From positions 62,001 through 126,000 of the forward strand of contig NZ_CAAHFN010000065.1 in assembly GCF_900961225.1 (NCBI RefSeq): 64,000 nucleotides of DNA. Reading direction: 5' to 3'. Both the position numbers and the translations under genes were made by a program. The DNA comes from Modicisalibacter radicis (GTDB taxonomy: Bacteria; Pseudomonadota; Gammaproteobacteria; Pseudomonadales; Halomonadaceae). The notes below the pieces were generated by a model, which had not been told where the DNA came from, did no database searches, and worked only from the letters and a program-made list of their open reading frames with translations. Shown here one piece after another: positions 29,501 through 38,587 of this stretch. The first letter of the stretch is position 1, and each line of letters begins with the position of its first letter.

Positions 29501-30115
29501 ATGCGACGGCTTGCCGCGATCACGCTAGGCCTGGCGCTGCTGGCCGGCTGCGCCAGTCAGGCGCCCTCTCCCGACTCGCCCCGCGAAAAGGGTGACTGGG
29601 CCGACCAGAAGCCGCGTCTCGAGGCACTGGATAGCTGGCGTCTGGCCGGCAAGCTGGGCCTGCGCACACCGAACGACGCGCAGAGCGCCAATCTCGACTG
29701 GACGCAACGCAGCGGGCATTACCGCATGCTGATCAGCGGCCCGTTCGGCGCCGGGCGCAGCGTGCTCGAAGGCGGCCCTGACGGCGTTGTGCTGACCACC
29801 GGCGAAGGTCGCTTCGAAGCCGACACTCCCGAGCAACTGATGGAACAGCAGCTGGGCTGGTCGCTACCGATCTCGGCGCTCGACAACTGGGTGCGCGGAC
29901 TGCCCTCGCCGATCGTCGAGTATCAGCTGACCCGCGACGCGCTGAATTTTCCCCAGCGCCTGCGCCAGGCCGGCTGGGTGATCGATTATCGCGACTGGAC
30001 CCGGGCCGACGGCTTGTGGCTGCCGCGTCGGATGGTGATGAGCTTCGCCGACTGGCGGGCCACGCTGGTCGTCAACGAATGGCATCCGGACACTCCGGAA
30101 GGCGGCAATGAGTGA
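29501..30115 (+). CDS. lolB: Outer-membrane lipoprotein receptor LolB
   Basis: Anchors lipoproteins delivered by LolA in the inner leaflet of the outer membrane. 204 residues with lipobox LLAGC (C17) and the LolB body (LDSWRLAGKLGLRTP, WTQRSGHYRMLISGPFGAG, PQRLRQAGWVIDY). GGAG is seven bases before the ATG. It overlaps ispE by eight bases. The Lol ATPase-permease genes are also in this window (44525-46490). Confidence 0.95.
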   Translation: MRRLAAITLGLALLAGCASQAPSPDSPREKGDWADQKPRLEALDSWRLAGKLGLRTPNDAQSANLDWTQRSGHYRMLISGPFGAGRSVLEGGPDGVVLTTGEGRFEADTPEQLMEQQLGWSLPISALDNWVRGLPSPIVEYQLTRDALNFPQRLRQAGWVIDYRDWTRADGLWLPRRMVMSFADWRATLVVNEWHPDTPEGGNE

Positions 30116-30959
30116 GCTGAGCCTGCCGGCGCCGGCCAAGCTCAACCGGATGCTGCACGTCACCGGACGCCGCGCCGACGGCTATCACGAGCTGCAGACA
30201 CTGTTCCAGTTCCTCGATCACGGCGACACCCTCGACCTGCGGCGGCGCGAGGATGGCCGGATCACGCTGACACCGGGACTGCCGGGCGTCGAGCATGACG
30301 CCAACCTGATCGTGCGGGCGGCAGGCCTGCTGCAGGAGAGCAGCGGCTGTCGCCTCGGCGCCGACATCGCCCTCACCAAGCGCCTGCCGATGGGCGGTGG
30401 ACTGGGCGGGGGCAGCTCCGACGCCGCGACCGCGCTGCTCGGCCTGGCGCGCCTCTGGGAACTGCCCGTGTCGCTCGATGCGCTCGCCAGCCTGGGTCTG
30501 CGCCTGGGCGCCGACGTGCCGGTGTTCATCCGCGGTCGCGCCGCCTGGGCCGAAGGCATCGGCGAGCGCCTGACGCCGGTCGAGCTCGACACGCCCTGGT
30601 TCGTGGTCATCCACCCCGGCATCGAGGTCGCCACCCCCGCGGTATTCGGCGCGTCGCAATTGACACGCGAGACCCCCCCGATTAGTATGGCGCGCGCACT
30701 GCAGGAGGGGCCGCACGCCTGGCGCAACGATTGCCAGTCGACCGTGCGCCGGCTCTATCCGGCCGTGGGCGAGGCGCTCGACTGGCTGTCCGGCTTCGCG
30801 CCGAGCCTTTTGACCGGAACCGGCGCCTGTGTCTTCTGCCGATTGACGCACAGTGACGAGGCAGATAGCATACTTGCCCGTGTTGGCGACGGCTGGCATG
30901 CCTTCAAGGCACGCGGGCGCAACATATCTCCCCTCCATCAGGCGCTGGGCCTGCATTGA
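30108..30959 (+). CDS. ispE: 4-diphosphocytidyl-2-C-methyl-D-erythritol kinase
   Basis: GHMP kinase of the methylerythritol-phosphate isoprenoid pathway, 283 residues. It begins with PAPAKLNRMLHVTGRRADGYHELQTLF, the IspE signature, and has the ATP loop LPMGGGLGGGSSDAA (about 93-107) and the C-terminal LTGTGACVFC. It overlaps lolB by eight bases. The order lolB-ispE-tRNA-Gln-prs is conserved in many gammaproteobacteria. Confidence 0.96.
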   Translation: MSELSLPAPAKLNRMLHVTGRRADGYHELQTLFQFLDHGDTLDLRRREDGRITLTPGLPGVEHDANLIVRAAGLLQESSGCRLGADIALTKRLPMGGGLGGGSSDAATALLGLARLWELPVSLDALASLGLRLGADVPVFIRGRAAWAEGIGERLTPVELDTPWFVVIHPGIEVATPAVFGASQLTRETPPISMARALQEGPHAWRNDCQSTVRRLYPAVGEALDWLSGFAPSLLTGTGACVFCRLTHSDEADSILARVGDGWHAFKARGRNISPLHQALGLH

Positions 30960-31057
30960 GCGGATTTTCGGTCAAGGCTTCATGATCGAAAGGTCCGTGA
31001 TCAAGGCGGTCGAAGCCGGCGACGCACCGCGCCGCGGCTAGCGAAGGGCACGGTTAC

Positions 31058-31132
31058 TGGGGTATAGCCAAGTGGTAAGGCAGCGGCTTCTGGTGCCGCC
31101 ATTCCCAGGTTCGAATCCTGGTACCCCAGCCA
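31058..31132 (+). tRNA. tRNA-Gln (anticodon CUG)
   Basis: A 75-base cloverleaf: acceptor TGGGGTA pairs with TACCCCA, discriminator G, encoded CCA. The anticodon stem GCGGC/GCCGC encloses loop TTCTGGT with anticodon CTG. The T arm is CCAGGTTCGAATCCTGG. It lies between ispE and prs and may be processed from their transcript, as no clear own promoter or terminator is visible. Confidence 0.97.
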
Positions 31133-31197
31133 TTTTCCCTGCGCGCGACTGCACAACCCGCTCCAGAGATCCCCGAAGACTCCAAAGGTGGCTGCGC

Positions 31198-32139
31198 GTG
31201 TCTAAATTGATGGTTTTCGCCGGGAATGCCAATCCCGAACTCGCCCGCAAGGTTGCCGAGGCGCTCGACAACCGGCTGGGGCATGCCACGGTCGGCCAGT
31301 TCAGCGATGGCGAAATCGCGGTCGAGATCAACGAGAACGTTCGCGGCAAGGACGTCTTCATACTGCAGTCCACCTGCGCCCCGACCAACGACAATCTGAT
31401 GGAACTGATCTTCATGGTGGATGCCCTGCGGCGCGCATCCGCCGCGCGGATCACCGCCGTGGTGCCCTACTTCGGCTATGCCCGCCAGGACCGTCGTGTA
31501 CGCTCGGCGCGTGTGCCGATCTCGGCCAAGGTGGTCGCCGATGTGCTGGTCAAGGCCGGTGTCGACCGGGTAATGACCATGGATCTGCACGCCGATCAGA
31601 TTCAGGGCTTCTTCGACGTGCCCGTCGACAACGTCTACGGGTCGCCGATCCTGCTCGACGACATCGAACGCCAGAACTACGACGACCTGGTCGTCGTCTC
31701 GCCGGATGTCGGTGGCGTGGTGCGCGCGCGCGCCATCGCCAAGCAGCTCAACGCCGACCTGGCGATCATCGACAAGCGTCGCCCGCAGGCCAACCACGCC
31801 CAGGTGATGCATATCATCGGCGAGATCGAGGATCGCACCTGCGTGGTGGTCGACGACATGGTCGACACCGCCGGCACCCTGTGCAAGGCCGCCGAGGCGC
31901 TCAAGGATCACGGCGCGCGCCGCGTCGTCGCCTATGCCACGCACCCGATCCTGTCCGGTCCGGCCGTCGACAACATCAGCGGATCGGTGCTTGACGAACT
32001 CGTCGTGGCCGATACCATTCCGCTGTCCGAAACCGCACGCCGCAGCGGCAAGATCCGCCAGCTGTCGGTCGCCGGACTGATCGCCGAGGCGATCCGCCGG
32101 GTCAGCAACGAAGAATCCGTAAGCGCGATGTTCCACTGA
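31198..32139 (+). CDS. prs: Ribose-phosphate pyrophosphokinase
   Basis: Makes PRPP from ribose-5-phosphate and ATP for nucleotide, histidine and NAD synthesis. 313 residues from a GTG start ([15 protein letters not shown]) preceded by AAAGGTGG. Signatures include [34 protein letters not shown] and the PRPP loop [13 protein letters not shown]. The C-terminus [11 protein letters not shown] is typical. It is followed by rplY after 116 bp. Confidence 0.97.
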   Translation: MSKLMVFAGNANPELARKVAEALDNRLGHATVGQFSDGEIAVEINENVRGKDVFILQSTCAPTNDNLMELIFMVDALRRASAARITAVVPYFGYARQDRRVRSARVPISAKVVADVLVKAGVDRVMTMDLHADQIQGFFDVPVDNVYGSPILLDDIERQNYDDLVVVSPDVGGVVRARAIAKQLNADLAIIDKRRPQANHAQVMHIIGEIEDRTCVVVDDMVDTAGTLCKAAEALKDHGARRVVAYATHPILSGPAVDNISGSVLDELVVADTIPLSETARRSGKIRQLSVAGLIAEAIRRVSNEESVSAMFH

Positions 32140-32255
32140 ACGTCGCGTTGAGGCACCTGCCTCGGATACGTGCGCCGCGAGGCGCTACCGGAAACGCCAT
32201 CGTCTGGTCGCGGGCGGTGGCGATTTCCTTATTTTAAACCCGCGAGGTTACATCA

Positions 32256-32936
32256 ATGTCCGACTATCAACTCACCGCCAACGTTCGTCACGACCTGGGG
32301 AAAGGTGCGAGCCGCCGCCTGCGTCGTGAGAACCAGCAGGTCGCTGCCATCATCTATGGCGGCGAAAAGGCACCGCAGCCGATCACCATCGACAAGCCGG
32401 CCTTCTACAAGGCGATCGAGGAAGAGGCATTCTTTTCCTCGATCATCAACATCGATGTCGATGGCACCAAGGAGCAGGTCGTCGTGCGTGACCTGCAGCG
32501 CCACCCCTTCAAGGCGCTGATCACCCACGCCGACTTCCTGCGTGTCGACGCCTCGCATGCCATGACCATGCACGTGCCGCTGCACGTCATCGGCGAGGAA
32601 AACTGCCTGGGCATCAAGGAGCAGGACGGCGTGCTGCATGTGCTGGCCACCGACGTGACCATCAGCTGCCTGCCCAAGGACCTGCCGGAATACCTGGAAG
32701 TCGACGTCAGCAAGCTGGAACTCGGCGACACCCTGCACCTGTCGGATCTCCAGCTGCCGGCCGGCGTGACGCTGGTCGAGCTGTCCCACGGTGAAGAGCA
32801 CGACGCCGGGGTGGTCAGCATCACTCGCCCGACCCGCGGCACCACCGAGGAGGGCGACGAAGAAGAAGCCGCCACCGAGGTCGAGCAGCGCGCCGCCGAG
32901 GAAGCGGGCAAGGACGAGGAAGGCAAGTCCGAGTAA
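32256..32936 (+). CDS. rplY: 50S ribosomal protein L25, CTC long form
   Basis: 5S rRNA-binding ribosomal protein of 226 residues. The N-terminal L25 domain (about 1-95, [24 protein letters not shown]) is followed by the TL5/CTC C-terminal beta domain and a very acidic tail ([26 protein letters not shown]), common in salt-adapted bacteria. GAGG lies before the ATG. The rplY-pth neighbourhood is conserved. Confidence 0.96.
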   Translation: MSDYQLTANVRHDLGKGASRRLRRENQQVAAIIYGGEKAPQPITIDKPAFYKAIEEEAFFSSIINIDVDGTKEQVVVRDLQRHPFKALITHADFLRVDASHAMTMHVPLHVIGEENCLGIKEQDGVLHVLATDVTISCLPKDLPEYLEVDVSKLELGDTLHLSDLQLPAGVTLVELSHGEEHDAGVVSITRPTRGTTEEGDEEEAATEVEQRAAEEAGKDEEGKSE

Positions 32937-32975
32937 TCGGCACCTGCCCGCGAAGGCAACCGGCAAGGCACCCGC

Positions 32976-33560
32976 ATGAGCCACGTCAAAGCGATCATCG
33001 GCCTGGGCAACCCGGGCACGAACTACGCCGAAACTCGGCACAATGCGGGGGCCTGGCTGGTCGAGGCCCTGGCGCGCGACAGCCACACGCCGCTGCGCGT
33101 GGAGAAGAAGTTCCTCGGCGAATACGCCAAGGTCCACTTCGCCGGTCGCGATCTGCATCTGCTCAATCCGACCACCTTCATGAATCGCAGCGGCGCGGCC
33201 GTCGCCGCGCTTTGCCAGTTCTTCAAGCTCACCCCCGACGAGCTTCTCGTCGTCCATGACGAGCTGGATATCGATCCCGGCACCGCTCGCTACAAGACCG
33301 GCGGCGGTCACGGCGGTCACAACGGGCTGCGCGACACCATCAGCGCGCTGGGCAACAGCAACGCCTTCCATCGCCTGCGCATCGGCATCGGCCATCCCGG
33401 CGACGCCAAGCAGGTCACCAACTATGTACTGGGTCGGCCCGGCAAGGCCGAGCGCCAGGCCATCGACGCCGCGCTCGACGAGTGCCTTCATACCCTGCCC
33501 GACGCCCTCGACGGCAACTGGGCAAAGGCCATGAATCGCCTGCACAGCTTTTCCGCCTAA
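32976..33560 (+). CDS. pth: Peptidyl-tRNA hydrolase
   Basis: Esterase that frees tRNA from prematurely released peptidyl-tRNA. 194 residues beginning SHVKAIIGLGNPGTNYAETRHNAG; the catalytic histidine is that of RHNAG, with FMNRSGAAVAALCQFF and GHGGHNGLRD further on. Its stop codon TAA forms the loop of a perfect hairpin (33548-33570). It is followed by an extragenic repeat and ychF. Confidence 0.96.
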   Translation: MSHVKAIIGLGNPGTNYAETRHNAGAWLVEALARDSHTPLRVEKKFLGEYAKVHFAGRDLHLLNPTTFMNRSGAAVAALCQFFKLTPDELLVVHDELDIDPGTARYKTGGGHGGHNGLRDTISALGNSNAFHRLRIGIGHPGDAKQVTNYVLGRPGKAERQAIDAALDECLHTLPDALDGNWAKAMNRLHSFSA

Positions 33561-33570
33561 GGCGGAAAAG
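33548..33570. other. Perfect hairpin with the pth stop codon as loop
   Basis: CTTTTCCGCC, TAA and GGCGGAAAAG: a 10-bp perfect inverted repeat whose three-base centre is the pth stop codon. No T-run follows, so it is not a classical terminator for pth. Confidence 0.6.
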
Positions 33571-33579
33571 GTAGTTGTC

Positions 33580-33657
33580 AGCTTGAAGCTATAGGCCGTA
33601 AGCCATCCCAACCGTCCGAGCGAGTTTTCTTACGGCTTAAAGCTTATGGCTTACCGC
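33580..33657. repeat. Extragenic inverted/direct repeat between pth and ychF
   Basis: Left arm AAGCTATAGGCCGTAAG (33586-33602) and right arm CTTACGGCTTAAAGCTT (33629-33645) are complementary at 15 of 17 positions. The right side is also a tandem of two 14-base units, TTACGGCTTA and TTATGGCTTA. Lower in GC than its surroundings, it looks like a dispersed extragenic palindromic element rather than a gene signal. Confidence 0.5.
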
Positions 33658-33717
33658 TCATACCGAGTAGAATACCGACCGATCACACTCCTCGAACTCC
33701 CTTTCCAGGAAGACTCC

Positions 33718-34809
33718 ATGGGTTTCAATTGCGGCATCGTCGGCCTGCCCAACGTCGGCAAATCCACGCTCTTCAATGCACTGACCAAGTCGGGTATCGA
33801 CGCCGAGAACTTCCCGTTCTGCACCATCGAGCCGAACACCGGCATCGTGCCGATGCCCGACCCCCGCCTCGATAAACTGGCCGAGATCGTCAAACCCGAG
33901 AAGGTCATTCCGACCACCATGGAGTTCGTCGATATCGCCGGGCTGGTCGCCGGCGCCTCCAAGGGCGAAGGCCTCGGCAACCAGTTCCTCGCCAACATTC
34001 GCGAGACCGAGGCGATCGCCCACGTGGTGCGCTGCTTCGACAATGACAACGTCATCCACGTCGCCAACCAGGTCGACCCACGCGCCGATATCGAGATCAT
34101 CAACATGGAACTCGCGCTGGCCGACCTGGACACCGTCGAGCGCGCCAGTCAGCGCCTGGCTCGGGTGGTCAAGGGCGGCGACAAGGACGCCATCGCCACC
34201 AAGGCGGTGCTCGACCGCATCCAGCCGCATCTCGCCGAGGGCCAGCCGCTGAGAAGCTTCGGCCTCTCCGACGAGGACAAGCGCCAGGTCAAGAGCTTCG
34301 GCTTTCTGACCCTCAAGCCGACCATGTACATCGCCAACGTCAACGAGGATGGCTTCGAGGCCAACCCCTACCTCGAGGTGGTCCGCGAGATCGCCGCCGA
34401 GGAAGGCGCCGTGGTGGTGCCGGTGTGCAACCAGCTCGAGGCCGAGATCGCCGAGCTCGACGACGAGGAGCGCAGCATGTTCCTCGACGAGATGGGCATG
34501 AGCGAACCCGGCCTCGACCGGGTGATCCGCGCCGGCTACAACCTGCTCGGCCTGCAGACCTATTTCACCGCCGGGGTCAAGGAAGTGCGCGCCTGGACGG
34601 TCAAGGTCGGCGCCACCGCACCGGAGGCCGCCGGCGTGATCCATACCGACTTCCAGAAGGGCTTCATTCGCGCCGAGGTGGTCGGCTACGACGACTTCGT
34701 CGCGCTGGGCGGCGAAGCCGGCGCCAAGGATGCCGGCAAATGGCGCCTCGAGGGCAAGGAGTACGTGGTCAAGGACGGCGACGTGGTGCATTTCCGCTTC
34801 AACGTTTGA
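33718..34809 (+). CDS. ychF: Redox-regulated P-loop ATPase YchF/OLA1
   Basis: Obg-related P-loop protein of 363 residues that binds ATP in preference to GTP and is involved in ribosome and oxidative-stress biology. It starts [22 protein letters not shown] (G1 motif GLPNVGKS), with a TGS domain at the C-terminus (FFT-like [15 protein letters not shown] ... [10 protein letters not shown]). AGGA lies ahead of the ATG. It is followed by the tRNA-Met gene with its own promoter. Confidence 0.96.
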   Translation: MGFNCGIVGLPNVGKSTLFNALTKSGIDAENFPFCTIEPNTGIVPMPDPRLDKLAEIVKPEKVIPTTMEFVDIAGLVAGASKGEGLGNQFLANIRETEAIAHVVRCFDNDNVIHVANQVDPRADIEIINMELALADLDTVERASQRLARVVKGGDKDAIATKAVLDRIQPHLAEGQPLRSFGLSDEDKRQVKSFGFLTLKPTMYIANVNEDGFEANPYLEVVREIAAEEGAVVVPVCNQLEAEIAELDDEERSMFLDEMGMSEPGLDRVIRAGYNLLGLQTYFTAGVKEVRAWTVKVGATAPEAAGVIHTDFQKGFIRAEVVGYDDFVALGGEAGAKDAGKWRLEGKEYVVKDGDVVHFRFNV

Positions 34810-34836
34810 ACGCAGGCTTTGCTTTCGCGGATAACA

Positions 34837-34865
34837 TTGACACCTCAAGGTGTTACGGGTAATAT
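34837..34865 (+). promoter_or_regulatory. Promoter of the tRNA-Met gene
   Basis: TTGACA, 17 bases, TAATAT (perfect -35, four of six at -10), followed by a C-rich discriminator (TCGCCCCC) typical of stringently controlled tRNA promoters. Transcription would start about nine bases before the tRNA. Confidence 0.75.
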
Positions 34866-34880
34866 TCGCCCCCGTTGAAG

Positions 34881-34957
34881 GGCTACGTAGCTCAGCTGGT
34901 TAGAGCACATCACTCATAATGATGGGGTCCCCTGTTCGAATCAGGGCGTAGCCACCA
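34881..34957 (+). tRNA. tRNA-Met (elongator, anticodon CAU)
   Basis: A 77-base cloverleaf with acceptor GGCTACG/CGTAGCC, discriminator A, encoded CCA, D arm GCTCAGCTGGTTAGAGC and anticodon loop containing CAT. The sequence is almost the same as E. coli elongator tRNA-Met. The strong G-C first pair of the acceptor excludes the initiator type. Confidence 0.97.
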
Positions 34958-34964
34958 GATACGC

Positions 34965-35001
34965 AAAAACGCCTCGCCGGTTCGCCGGCGAGGCGTTTTT
35001 T
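34965..35001. terminator. Bidirectional Rho-independent terminator
   Basis: ACGCCTCGCCGG, TTCG loop, CCGGCGAGGCGT, with A-run on the left and T-run on the right. It ends the tRNA-Met transcript rightward and the murB operon leftward (murB stops at 35022). Confidence 0.9.
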
Positions 35002-35021
35002 CGTTGGCGGCGCGATCGCTG

Positions 35022-36038
35022 TTACGGCAACGCCCTGCCCAGCAGGCGCGGTTCGCGCTCCAGCGTCACCCCGAAGCGCTCGGCGACCGTGTCGGCGACG
35101 CGGCGCGCCAGCGCCAGCAACTCCTCGGCACTGGCGCCGCCGTGGTGGACCAGCACCAGCGCCTGGCGATCATGGACGCCGACCCGCCCCTCTCTCAGCC
35201 CCTTGAGCCCGCACTGGTCGATCAACCAGCCCGCGGCCAGCTTGACGCTCCCGTCGGCGAGCGGAAAGTGCGGCATCCCCGGATATTCGGCCAGCAACCG
35301 CCGAGCACGCTCGGCCGCGACCACCGGATTCTTGAAGAAACTGCCGGCATTGCCGAGCACTGCGGGGTCGGGCAGCTTCTCCCGGCGCACCCGGCTGACC
35401 GCGGCGACCACCTCGCTGGCGCTGGGCGTCGGGCCCAGCCGTGCCGCCAGGTCGCCGTAGCCGAGCCGTGGCGCCGGCCGGGTGGACAGGCGCAGCACCA
35501 GGCGGGTAATCAGCACCCGGCCGTGCAGTGCATGCTTGAAGACGCTGTCGCGATAGGCGAAGGCGCACTCCTCGCGGCTCAATACCGTCTCGCGCCCATC
35601 GTCCAGATACAGCAGGTGCACACTTTCCAGCAGATCGGCGAGCTCGACGCCATAGGCGCCGATATTCTGGATCGGCGCGGCACCGACACGCCCCGGGATC
35701 AACGCCAGGTTCTCGGTGCCCCACAGCTCGCGCGCCGCCAGGGCCTCGACCAGGCTGTGCCAGTTCATCCCGGCTTCGACGTGCACCCGCACCGTATCGG
35801 CGTCGAGCGGCTCCAGCCACCAGTCGGCGAAGTCGGCCTGCACCACCAGCCCGGGCAGCCAGGGCCGCAGGATCAGGTTGCTGCCGCCGCCCAGCACGCT
35901 GACCGGCCAACCGTGGCGACGCGCCTCGGCGAGCACCTGGCGCGCCTCGGCGAGGCTTTCGAGCGCGGCGAAGCGCTCGGCGCGGCACGCCAGCCCCAGG
36001 GTATTGGCGGCGCCGAGTTCGGCGTCATGACGGATCAT
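35022..36038 (-). CDS. murB: UDP-N-acetylenolpyruvoylglucosamine reductase (type I)
   Basis: FAD enzyme that makes UDP-MurNAc, 338 residues, the E. coli-type long form. FAD-binding is seen in VSVLGGGSNLIL, the substrate segment in IPGRVGAAPIQNIGAYG, the arginine of FAYRDSVFK, and the catalytic serine in GNAGSFFKNP. Its ATG overlaps the upstream phosphatase stop in an ATGA quartet. Last gene of the envelope operon. Confidence 0.96.
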   Translation of the reverse strand: MIRHDAELGAANTLGLACRAERFAALESLAEARQVLAEARRHGWPVSVLGGGSNLILRPWLPGLVVQADFADWWLEPLDADTVRVHVEAGMNWHSLVEALAARELWGTENLALIPGRVGAAPIQNIGAYGVELADLLESVHLLYLDDGRETVLSREECAFAYRDSVFKHALHGRVLITRLVLRLSTRPAPRLGYGDLAARLGPTPSASEVVAAVSRVRREKLPDPAVLGNAGSFFKNPVVAAERARRLLAEYPGMPHFPLADGSVKLAAGWLIDQCGLKGLREGRVGVHDRQALVLVHHGGASAEELLALARRVADTVAERFGVTLEREPRLLGRALP

Positions 36039-36520
36039 CGCACCGCCGGCTCGTCGCGCAGCTTTTCCTGCAGTTCGGCGACCAGACCCTCGCTGGCGGC
36101 CTCGATCAGTTCGAAGACTCTGGCGAAGCCCTCGCCACCGCCGAAATAGGGATCCGGCACCGCCTCGTCGGGGCGCCCGGCGAAGGCCAGAAACAGCCCG
36201 ACGTGCGCGGGACAGTCGACAGGACGCTGCGCCTCGATGGCCTCGAGGTTGTCATGGTCCATCGCCAGGATGTAATCGAAACGCCGGAAGTCCGCGGCAT
36301 CGAGAACCCGCGCCCGCAGCGCGCCGATATCGATGCCACGCTGGCCTGCCGCCTCGAGCGCACGGCGATCCGGCCCCTTGCCGACATGCCAGTGGCCGAT
36401 CCCGCAGGAGTCGACCTCGACCTGCGCATCCAGGCCGGCGTCGGCAAGCCGTGCGCGCAGCACGCCTTCGGCGGTGGGAGAACGGCAGATATTGCCGAGA
36501 CAGACGAACAGTACGCGCAT
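36035..36520 (-). CDS. Low-molecular-weight protein-tyrosine phosphatase
   Basis: Phosphatase of 161 residues with the P-loop C7-x5-R13-S in VCLGNICRSPTAE at the very N-terminus and the general acid aspartate in AVPDPYFGG. Of two adjacent ATGs I chose the second (MRVLFVCLGN), the family N-terminus. It lies between kdsB and murB, an arrangement also seen in Pseudomonas (ptpA). The substrate is unknown; Wzc-type kinases or free phosphotyrosine proteins are possible. Confidence 0.92.
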   Translation of the reverse strand: MRVLFVCLGNICRSPTAEGVLRARLADAGLDAQVEVDSCGIGHWHVGKGPDRRALEAAGQRGIDIGALRARVLDAADFRRFDYILAMDHDNLEAIEAQRPVDCPAHVGLFLAFAGRPDEAVPDPYFGGGEGFARVFELIEAASEGLVAELQEKLRDEPAVR

Positions 36521-36565
36521 CATGGCTCGAAGCCTCTCGGTACATTGCGAAGGAATCAAAGACGA

Positions 36566-37348
36566 CTAGCGGGAAAAGTACTCGCGGACGCGCGCGAGAT
36601 CCTCGGCGCTGTCGACGCCCGCCGGGTGGGCCTGGCGCGCCAGACCGACCTGGATATGCCGGCCATGGTGCAGGGCGCGCAACTGCTCGAGCTGCTCCAG
36701 TTGCTCCAGCGGGCTCGGCAGCCAGTCGACGTAATCGGCCAGAAAGCCGGCGCGGTAGGCGTACAATCCGATGTGACGCAGCCAGGCATCGGTCGCCAGG
36801 GCATCGGGCCGCGCGGCGAACTGCTCGCGGTCCCAGGGGATCGGCGCCCGCGAGAAGTACAGCGCCCGGCCGTGGATGTCACGCACCACCTTGACCACGT
36901 TGGGATTGAACAGCGTCTCGATGTCGCTGATCGGCTCGGCCAGCGTGGCGATCGAGGCCTCGGCGTCGTCGCCCAGCCTTACCGCCACCTGGGCGATGGC
37001 CGAGGGCGGCAGCAACGGCTCGTCGCCCTGCACATTGACCACGATCGTCGCGTCGGAAAGCCCCAGCGTCGCGGCGACCTCGGCGAGCCGGTCGGTCCCC
37101 GAGGGGTGGTCGTCGCGGGTCATCAGCGCCTCGCCGCCGGCCGCTTCCACCGCCCCGCGGATACGCGCATCGTCGGTGGCCACCACGACCCGTGCCGCAC
37201 CGCTGGCGATCGCCTGCTGCCAGACGCGTACCACCATCGGCTGACCGGCGATGTCGAGCAACGGCTTGCCCGGCAAGCGACTGGAGCCGTAGCGAGCCGG
37301 GATCACCACCACGAAATGCTCGGCGGCTTCGTTCACGGTCTGGCTCAC
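36566..37348 (-). CDS. kdsB: 3-deoxy-manno-octulosonate cytidylyltransferase
   Basis: Activates Kdo with CTP for lipid A inner-core synthesis. 260 residues from a GTG start that overlaps the ycaR stop (GTGA) and lies seven bases after GGGAG. Visible: [43 protein letters not shown] and [13 protein letters not shown]. Together with lpxK and msbA in the same operon it serves LPS assembly. Confidence 0.95.
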   Translation of the reverse strand: MSQTVNEAAEHFVVVIPARYGSSRLPGKPLLDIAGQPMVVRVWQQAIASGAARVVVATDDARIRGAVEAAGGEALMTRDDHPSGTDRLAEVAATLGLSDATIVVNVQGDEPLLPPSAIAQVAVRLGDDAEASIATLAEPISDIETLFNPNVVKVVRDIHGRALYFSRAPIPWDREQFAARPDALATDAWLRHIGLYAYRAGFLADYVDWLPSPLEQLEQLEQLRALHHGRHIQVGLARQAHPAGVDSAEDLARVREYFSR

Positions 37349-37581
37349 GGCCCGACTCCCGGAGTTTCCCCCGGTTGCTGGTCGCCGGGCCCGACGCTCT
37401 TGTGAAGCTTCTCGTCGACATCCATGACACGCGCCTCTTCCTGGAGCATCACCGGGATATCGTCGCGGATCGGGTACGCCAGGCCATCGAAATGGCACTT
37501 GAGCTCGCCGCGCTCGCGGTCGTACTTGAGCTTGCCCTGGCAAAGCGGACAGACCAGCATGGCCAGCAGTTCCTTATCCAT
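37345..37581 (-). CDS. ycaR: Trm112/YcaR-family small protein
   Basis: 78 residues, [46 protein letters not shown], the UPF0434/Trm112 signature with one CxxC pair. Function in bacteria is unclear. It is embedded by overlaps: its ATG lies inside the lpxK end (8-base overlap) and its stop overlaps the kdsB GTG, so it links the two LPS genes. Confidence 0.93.
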   Translation of the reverse strand: MDKELLAMLVCPLCQGKLKYDRERGELKCHFDGLAYPIRDDIPVMLQEEARVMDVDEKLHKSVGPGDQQPGETPGVGP

Positions 37582-38587
37582 GAGTTACCTCGCAGGTCGC
37601 GGGTTGTAGGTGGTCGAGCCGTTCACGCAGCCAGGCGACGAAGGTCGGATCCGGCCGGGCCTCGACGTCCAGCGCCCAGCAGCGCTCGTTGGCGAACCGC
37701 CGACACTTGACGGCATCCTTGGCGGTCATGACCACCGGACGATTGTCGGCAAAGCGCAGATCGCCGGCAGTGTAGCGATGGTGGTCGGGCAATGGATGAG
37801 CGTCGTGTTCGACGCCCAGTGCCTCGAGGGTGGCGAAGAAGCGCGGCGGATGGCCGATCCCCGCCAGCGCATGCACACGGCCGGCGAACGGCACCTGCTC
37901 GACCGGATAGCAGACCCCGTCGGTGAGATGACGCCAGCGCGCCGGGGCCAGCGTCATGCCGTAACCCTCGACCGGCAGGGCCGCCGTCGGAGCGCCGTTG
38001 ATCACCATCGCATCGACCGTCTGCAGTCGCTGCAACGGCTCGCGCAACGGCCCCGCCGGCAGGCAACGGCCATTGCCGAAGCCGCGCGCGCCATCGACCA
38101 CCACCAGTTCGATGTCGCGGCCCAGCGCCAGATGCTGCAGGCCGTCGTCGGCGATCACGATGTCGCAACCGGCGGCGATCAGCTTGCGGGCGCCGCGCGG
38201 GCGATCGGGGTCGACCACCACCGGCAGGCCCGTCTGCTGGGCGAGCATCAACGGCTCGTCACCGCTCTGTGCGGCGTCGCTGTCGACGTTGACGTACAGC
38301 GGATAGCGCGGCGCATCGCCGCCATAGCCCCGCGAGACGATGCCCGGCTGCCAGCCCTGTTCGGCCAGCCAGCGCGCCAGCCAGGCGACCAACGGCGACT
38401 TGCCGGTGCCACCCAGGGTCAGGTTGCCGACCACGATCACCGGCACCGGCGAGCGCCACTGGGTCTTGCGCCCCGTGGCATAGGCCCGCCGACGGGCGCC
38501 GACCGCCTGCCCATAGAGCCACGCCAGCGGCCGCAGCGCCTGCAGCCAGGCGGCATCGCGGTACCAGGCCTCGCTCAGCCGGCTCAT
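37574..38587 (-). CDS. lpxK: Tetraacyldisaccharide 4'-kinase
   Basis: Phosphorylates the 4' position of the lipid A precursor at the inner membrane. 337 residues with the P-loop GNLTLGGTGKSPLVAWLA (about 52-69) and IADDGLQHLALGRDIELVVVDG. Its ATG overlaps the msbA stop (ATGA), so flippase and kinase are coupled as in E. coli msbA-lpxK. Confidence 0.96.
   Translation of the reverse strand: MSRLSEAWYRDAAWLQALRPLAWLYGQAVGARRRAYATGRKTQWRSPVPVIVVGNLTLGGTGKSPLVAWLARWLAEQGWQPGIVSRGYGGDAPRYPLYVNVDSDAAQSGDEPLMLAQQTGLPVVVDPDRPRGARKLIAAGCDIVIADDGLQHLALGRDIELVVVDGARGFGNGRCLPAGPLREPLQRLQTVDAMVINGAPTAALPVEGYGMTLAPARWRHLTDGVCYPVEQVPFAGRVHALAGIGHPPRFFATLEALGVEHDAHPLPDHHRYTAGDLRFADNRPVVMTAKDAVKCRRFANERCWALDVEARPDPTFVAWLRERLDHLQPATCEVTHG

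Noticed and set aside
31133..31197. Possible terminator or extra tRNA after tRNA-Gln
   Set aside because: TTTT follows the CCA end but no stem or second cloverleaf can be formed; the gap is simply the prs leader.
32140..32255. Possible ribosomal-protein leader motif before rplY
   Set aside because: Only a short GGCG/CGCC pairing and an AT-rich stretch are visible, with no recognisable 5S rRNA mimic.
36680..36705. Tandem [10 protein letters not shown] in KdsB, looked like a codon repeat expansion
   Set aside because: KdsB homologues have a similar LEQIESLEQLR stretch of the same length, so it is normal family sequence.
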